DNA of 64,000 bases from Streptomyces sp. NBC_00572 (GTDB taxonomy: Bacteria > Actinomycetota > Actinomycetes > Streptomycetales > Streptomycetaceae): contig NZ_JAPENX010000002.1 of NCBI RefSeq assembly GCF_026341815.1, positions 248,001-312,000 on the forward strand. The letters are read 5' to 3'. The position numbers were made by a program, and so were the translations under genes. Below the pieces are notes generated by a model. It did no database searches. It saw only the letters and a list, made by a program, of their open reading frames with translations, and was not told where the DNA came from. Below, piece by piece: positions 62,542-64,000 of this stretch. The first letter of the stretch is position 1, and each line of letters opens with the position of its first letter.

Positions 62542-63231
62542 ATGACCGACCTTGACGCGCTGAAGGCTCTCTGCCCGCCTCCCGCCGTCGTTCTCCCGGC
62601 GCCCGACTGGTCCCGTGTCGAGGGCGAACTGGGCATGCGCCTGCCCCGCGACTACAAGAAGCTGGTCGCCGCCTACGGGCTCGGTGAGTTCTGCGGTTTC
62701 CTCACCCTTTACCAGCCTGGTGCGCTCAGCGAGTGGGTCGATCTGACCGGTCCCATGCCCATGTGGCTGCGTGGGCAGCTCGACGAGATCCCGACCTGGT
62801 CGCCGCCGTGCACCGCCGCGGATCTCTTCGCCATGGGTGTCACCGGGAACGGGGACCATCTGTTCTGGGACACGCGGCCCCAGGGCGCCCCCGAAGAGTG
62901 GACCGTCGCCGTCGCCGAACGGTTGCGCGCCCCGTGGTTCACGTACAGCGGGACCGTGACCGCGTTTCTCGTCGACGTCCTCGGCGGGACGACGCGCGTC
63001 CCGTTGTTCCCCTTGGGCCTCCTCGACGACGGAGTCGTCTTCACCCCCTCACGCCTCCGGAGCCGCGTACCGGTCACCGGCCTGACCACCAGGTCGCCGA
63101 TCAGTACGCGCGCCATCCGCGACTGGGCCAGGGCCAACGGATACGAGCTGCCGGATCGCGGACGCGTTCCGCTCGCGATCCGGGAGGCCTGGGAAGCGGC
63201 ACACCCCGGCGGATCCGCTGACAGTGTCTGA
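62542..63231 (+). CDS. SMI1/KNR4 (SUKH) protein with an Lsr2 DNA-binding tail
   Basis: A 229-residue two-part protein. Residues 15-165 are a SUKH/SMI1 domain: PDWSRVEGELGMRLPRDYKK and LVAAYGLGEFCGFLTLYQPG, the typical G-x-x-LP-x-DYK opening. Residues 187-222 are nearly the textbook C terminus of Lsr2, the actinobacterial H-NS-like protein: STRAIRDWARANGYELPDRG then RVPLAIREAWEAAH, with the R206-G-R208 minor-groove motif intact. The Lsr2 dimer domain is absent. The protein may bring a SUKH ligand-binding module to AT-rich DNA. The ATG is preceded by a weak site. Confidence 0.9.
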   Translation: MTDLDALKALCPPPAVVLPAPDWSRVEGELGMRLPRDYKKLVAAYGLGEFCGFLTLYQPGALSEWVDLTGPMPMWLRGQLDEIPTWSPPCTAADLFAMGVTGNGDHLFWDTRPQGAPEEWTVAVAERLRAPWFTYSGTVTAFLVDVLGGTTRVPLFPLGLLDDGVVFTPSRLRSRVPVTGLTTRSPISTRAIRDWARANGYELPDRGRVPLAIREAWEAAHPGGSADSV

Positions 63232-63285
63232 GCTGCTCACTCACACTGTCCGCGCCGCTCACTTCGACCGACCTGAGCACCGGAG

Positions 63286-63903
63286 TCAGGCGAGGTGCAC
63301 GGACAGGCCGCACAGGCCCATGCCCCGGTGGGTGGCCGTGCGCCAGATGCGGAGCGGGCCGTCGAGGACGCTCTCTTCGCCGGCCGCGTAGTCAAGCCAG
63401 TCCTGGGCCTCTGCGGCCGCGCGCTCCTCCGGGGTGAAGGCGAAGGCCCGCTCGACGTGCCGCAGGCCCTCGGCGACCTGGGCGGCAGTGAGCAGGAAGG
63501 TGCCGCACCAGCCGGGCAGGAGCACCGCTCGCCTCGGTCCGAGAGCGTGGAGCAGGGAGGAGACGGCGTATTCCTTGCGATGGACCGTGATGAACATGCT
63601 GTCCTCGCTCTGCCCTTCCCATACGTCGTACACGGCGGAGAAGGCGGGGTCCGTTCCGCCGGAGCACATCTCGTCGACGTGGCTGCCGGGGGCCGTGAGC
63701 GCGCGGAACGAATCGATCTCCGCGCCGTGGTTCTCGTACCAGATGCGGTAGTCGGGGAGCGGGGCCCGCTGCCACTGCTGCCAGCGGCGGGCGGCATCCG
63801 GGCTTTCGCGGTCCGCCCGCATCGCGGGGAGCAGTTGCGTGGCGAGGTTCGCGATGCCTTCGTCGGTGTGGCCGGTGATCGCCCACGCACTGGTGAATCC
63901 CAT
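63286..63903 (-). CDS. Conserved hypothetical protein
   Basis: A 205-residue protein from ATG 63903 (MGFTSAWAITGHTD); a longer start 11 codons upstream is less likely. It is globular and Trp/Ala-rich with no signal or membrane segment. Notable stretches are HVDEMCSGGTDPAFSAVYDV, SMFITVHRKEYAVSSLLHAL and VLLPGWCGTFLLTAAQVAEG LRHVERAF; the GHT and SGGTD motifs may mark a ligand site. I do not recognise a family. It is convergent with the SMI1-Lsr2 gene, 54 bp away. Confidence 0.7.
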   Translation of the reverse strand: MGFTSAWAITGHTDEGIANLATQLLPAMRADRESPDAARRWQQWQRAPLPDYRIWYENHGAEIDSFRALTAPGSHVDEMCSGGTDPAFSAVYDVWEGQSEDSMFITVHRKEYAVSSLLHALGPRRAVLLPGWCGTFLLTAAQVAEGLRHVERAFAFTPEERAAAEAQDWLDYAAGEESVLDGPLRIWRTATHRGMGLCGLSVHLA

Positions 63904-63913
63904 GCGAACGACG

Positions 63914-64000
63914 CTATCTCCGGCCACCGACAGCACCGCTCCCGTGGACCTGCTTGACGAGCTTCGTCATCTGACCGTCCGTCATCACGTTGACGAACAT
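63914..64000 (-). CDS. Possible 3' end of a gene running off the window
   Basis: The minus strand is open from the window edge to TAG 63914-63916, encoding TDGQMTKLVKQVHGSGAVGG near its end. It lies 10 bp before the start of the gene ending at 63286, as expected for an upstream operon partner. Too short to assign. Confidence 0.3.
   Translation of the reverse strand: MFVNVMTDGQMTKLVKQVHGSGAVGGRR

Overview
The window looks like chromosome of a Streptomyces or close relative. GC is very high, third codon positions are almost all G or C, GTG and TTG starts are common, and nearly every real gene is shadowed by long open antisense frames. The families also fit: an AfsR/SARP-type regulator, a TipA-like MerR protein, an HGxxPAAW-like membrane protein, a DUF4360 secreted protein, an Lsr2-type DNA-binding domain and an Lcp-like oxygenase. 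I see no rRNA, tRNA, ribosomal protein or core metabolic operon. There are at least four decayed insertion sequences and several truncated or frameshifted genes, which fits an accessory region such as a chromosome arm.

Layout. 1-9.6 kb: a TPR protein, a secreted DUF4360 protein, an orphan ABC exporter with a truncated MFS gene behind it, a divergent TetR / tautomerase-alcohol dehydrogenase locus with two matching operators, a second tautomerase-like gene, a small membrane protein and a MarR regulator with a palindromic site. 9.8-22.6 kb: a broken IS5-type element, an AraC/GyrI-like regulator, a beta-lactamase-fold hydrolase, a membrane Ser/Thr kinase with an overlapping partner, a branched-chain amino acid type attenuator before a small ACT-domain gene, an SRAP protein, decayed genes, a DUF5713 gene and a secreted phosphodiester glycosidase. 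23-33 kb: an AfsR-like regulator divergent from a CMD / GNAT / DUF4097 / serine hydrolase run, a MerR-methyltransferase fusion and a DUF1906 protein.

33.1-40.4 kb is the clearest pathway: one minus-strand operon with overlapping or nearly abutting stops and starts. It holds betaine aldehyde dehydrogenase, a choline dehydrogenase-like GMC flavoprotein, a glycine betaine ABC ATPase, a 65-residue repetitive ORF, a double-length permease and a binding lipoprotein. Together these make glycine betaine from choline and import it, which points to osmoprotection. 40.9-49.8 kb is a patchwork of small genes (a cysteine-less AhpD-like protein, a thioredoxin-like protein, SUFU, DUF2185, HIT, HutD, PPOX, GNAT) interleaved with IS fragments. 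One gene here has a MerR-type promoter with a 19-bp spacer.

50-64 kb: a large secreted hydrolase, then a small helical protein, a polyprenyl diphosphate synthase and an Lcp-like haem oxygenase in a row with a 15-bp tandem array between the last two. These are followed by a secreted protein, an MDMPI/SCP2-type protein, a wrecked ABC-2 permease, a dicarboxylate symporter with a strong terminator, a GNAT, a truncated AMP-forming ligase, a SMI1/KNR4 protein ending in an Lsr2 DNA-binding domain, and a conserved hypothetical gene. All family calls come from motifs read by eye; no database search was possible.
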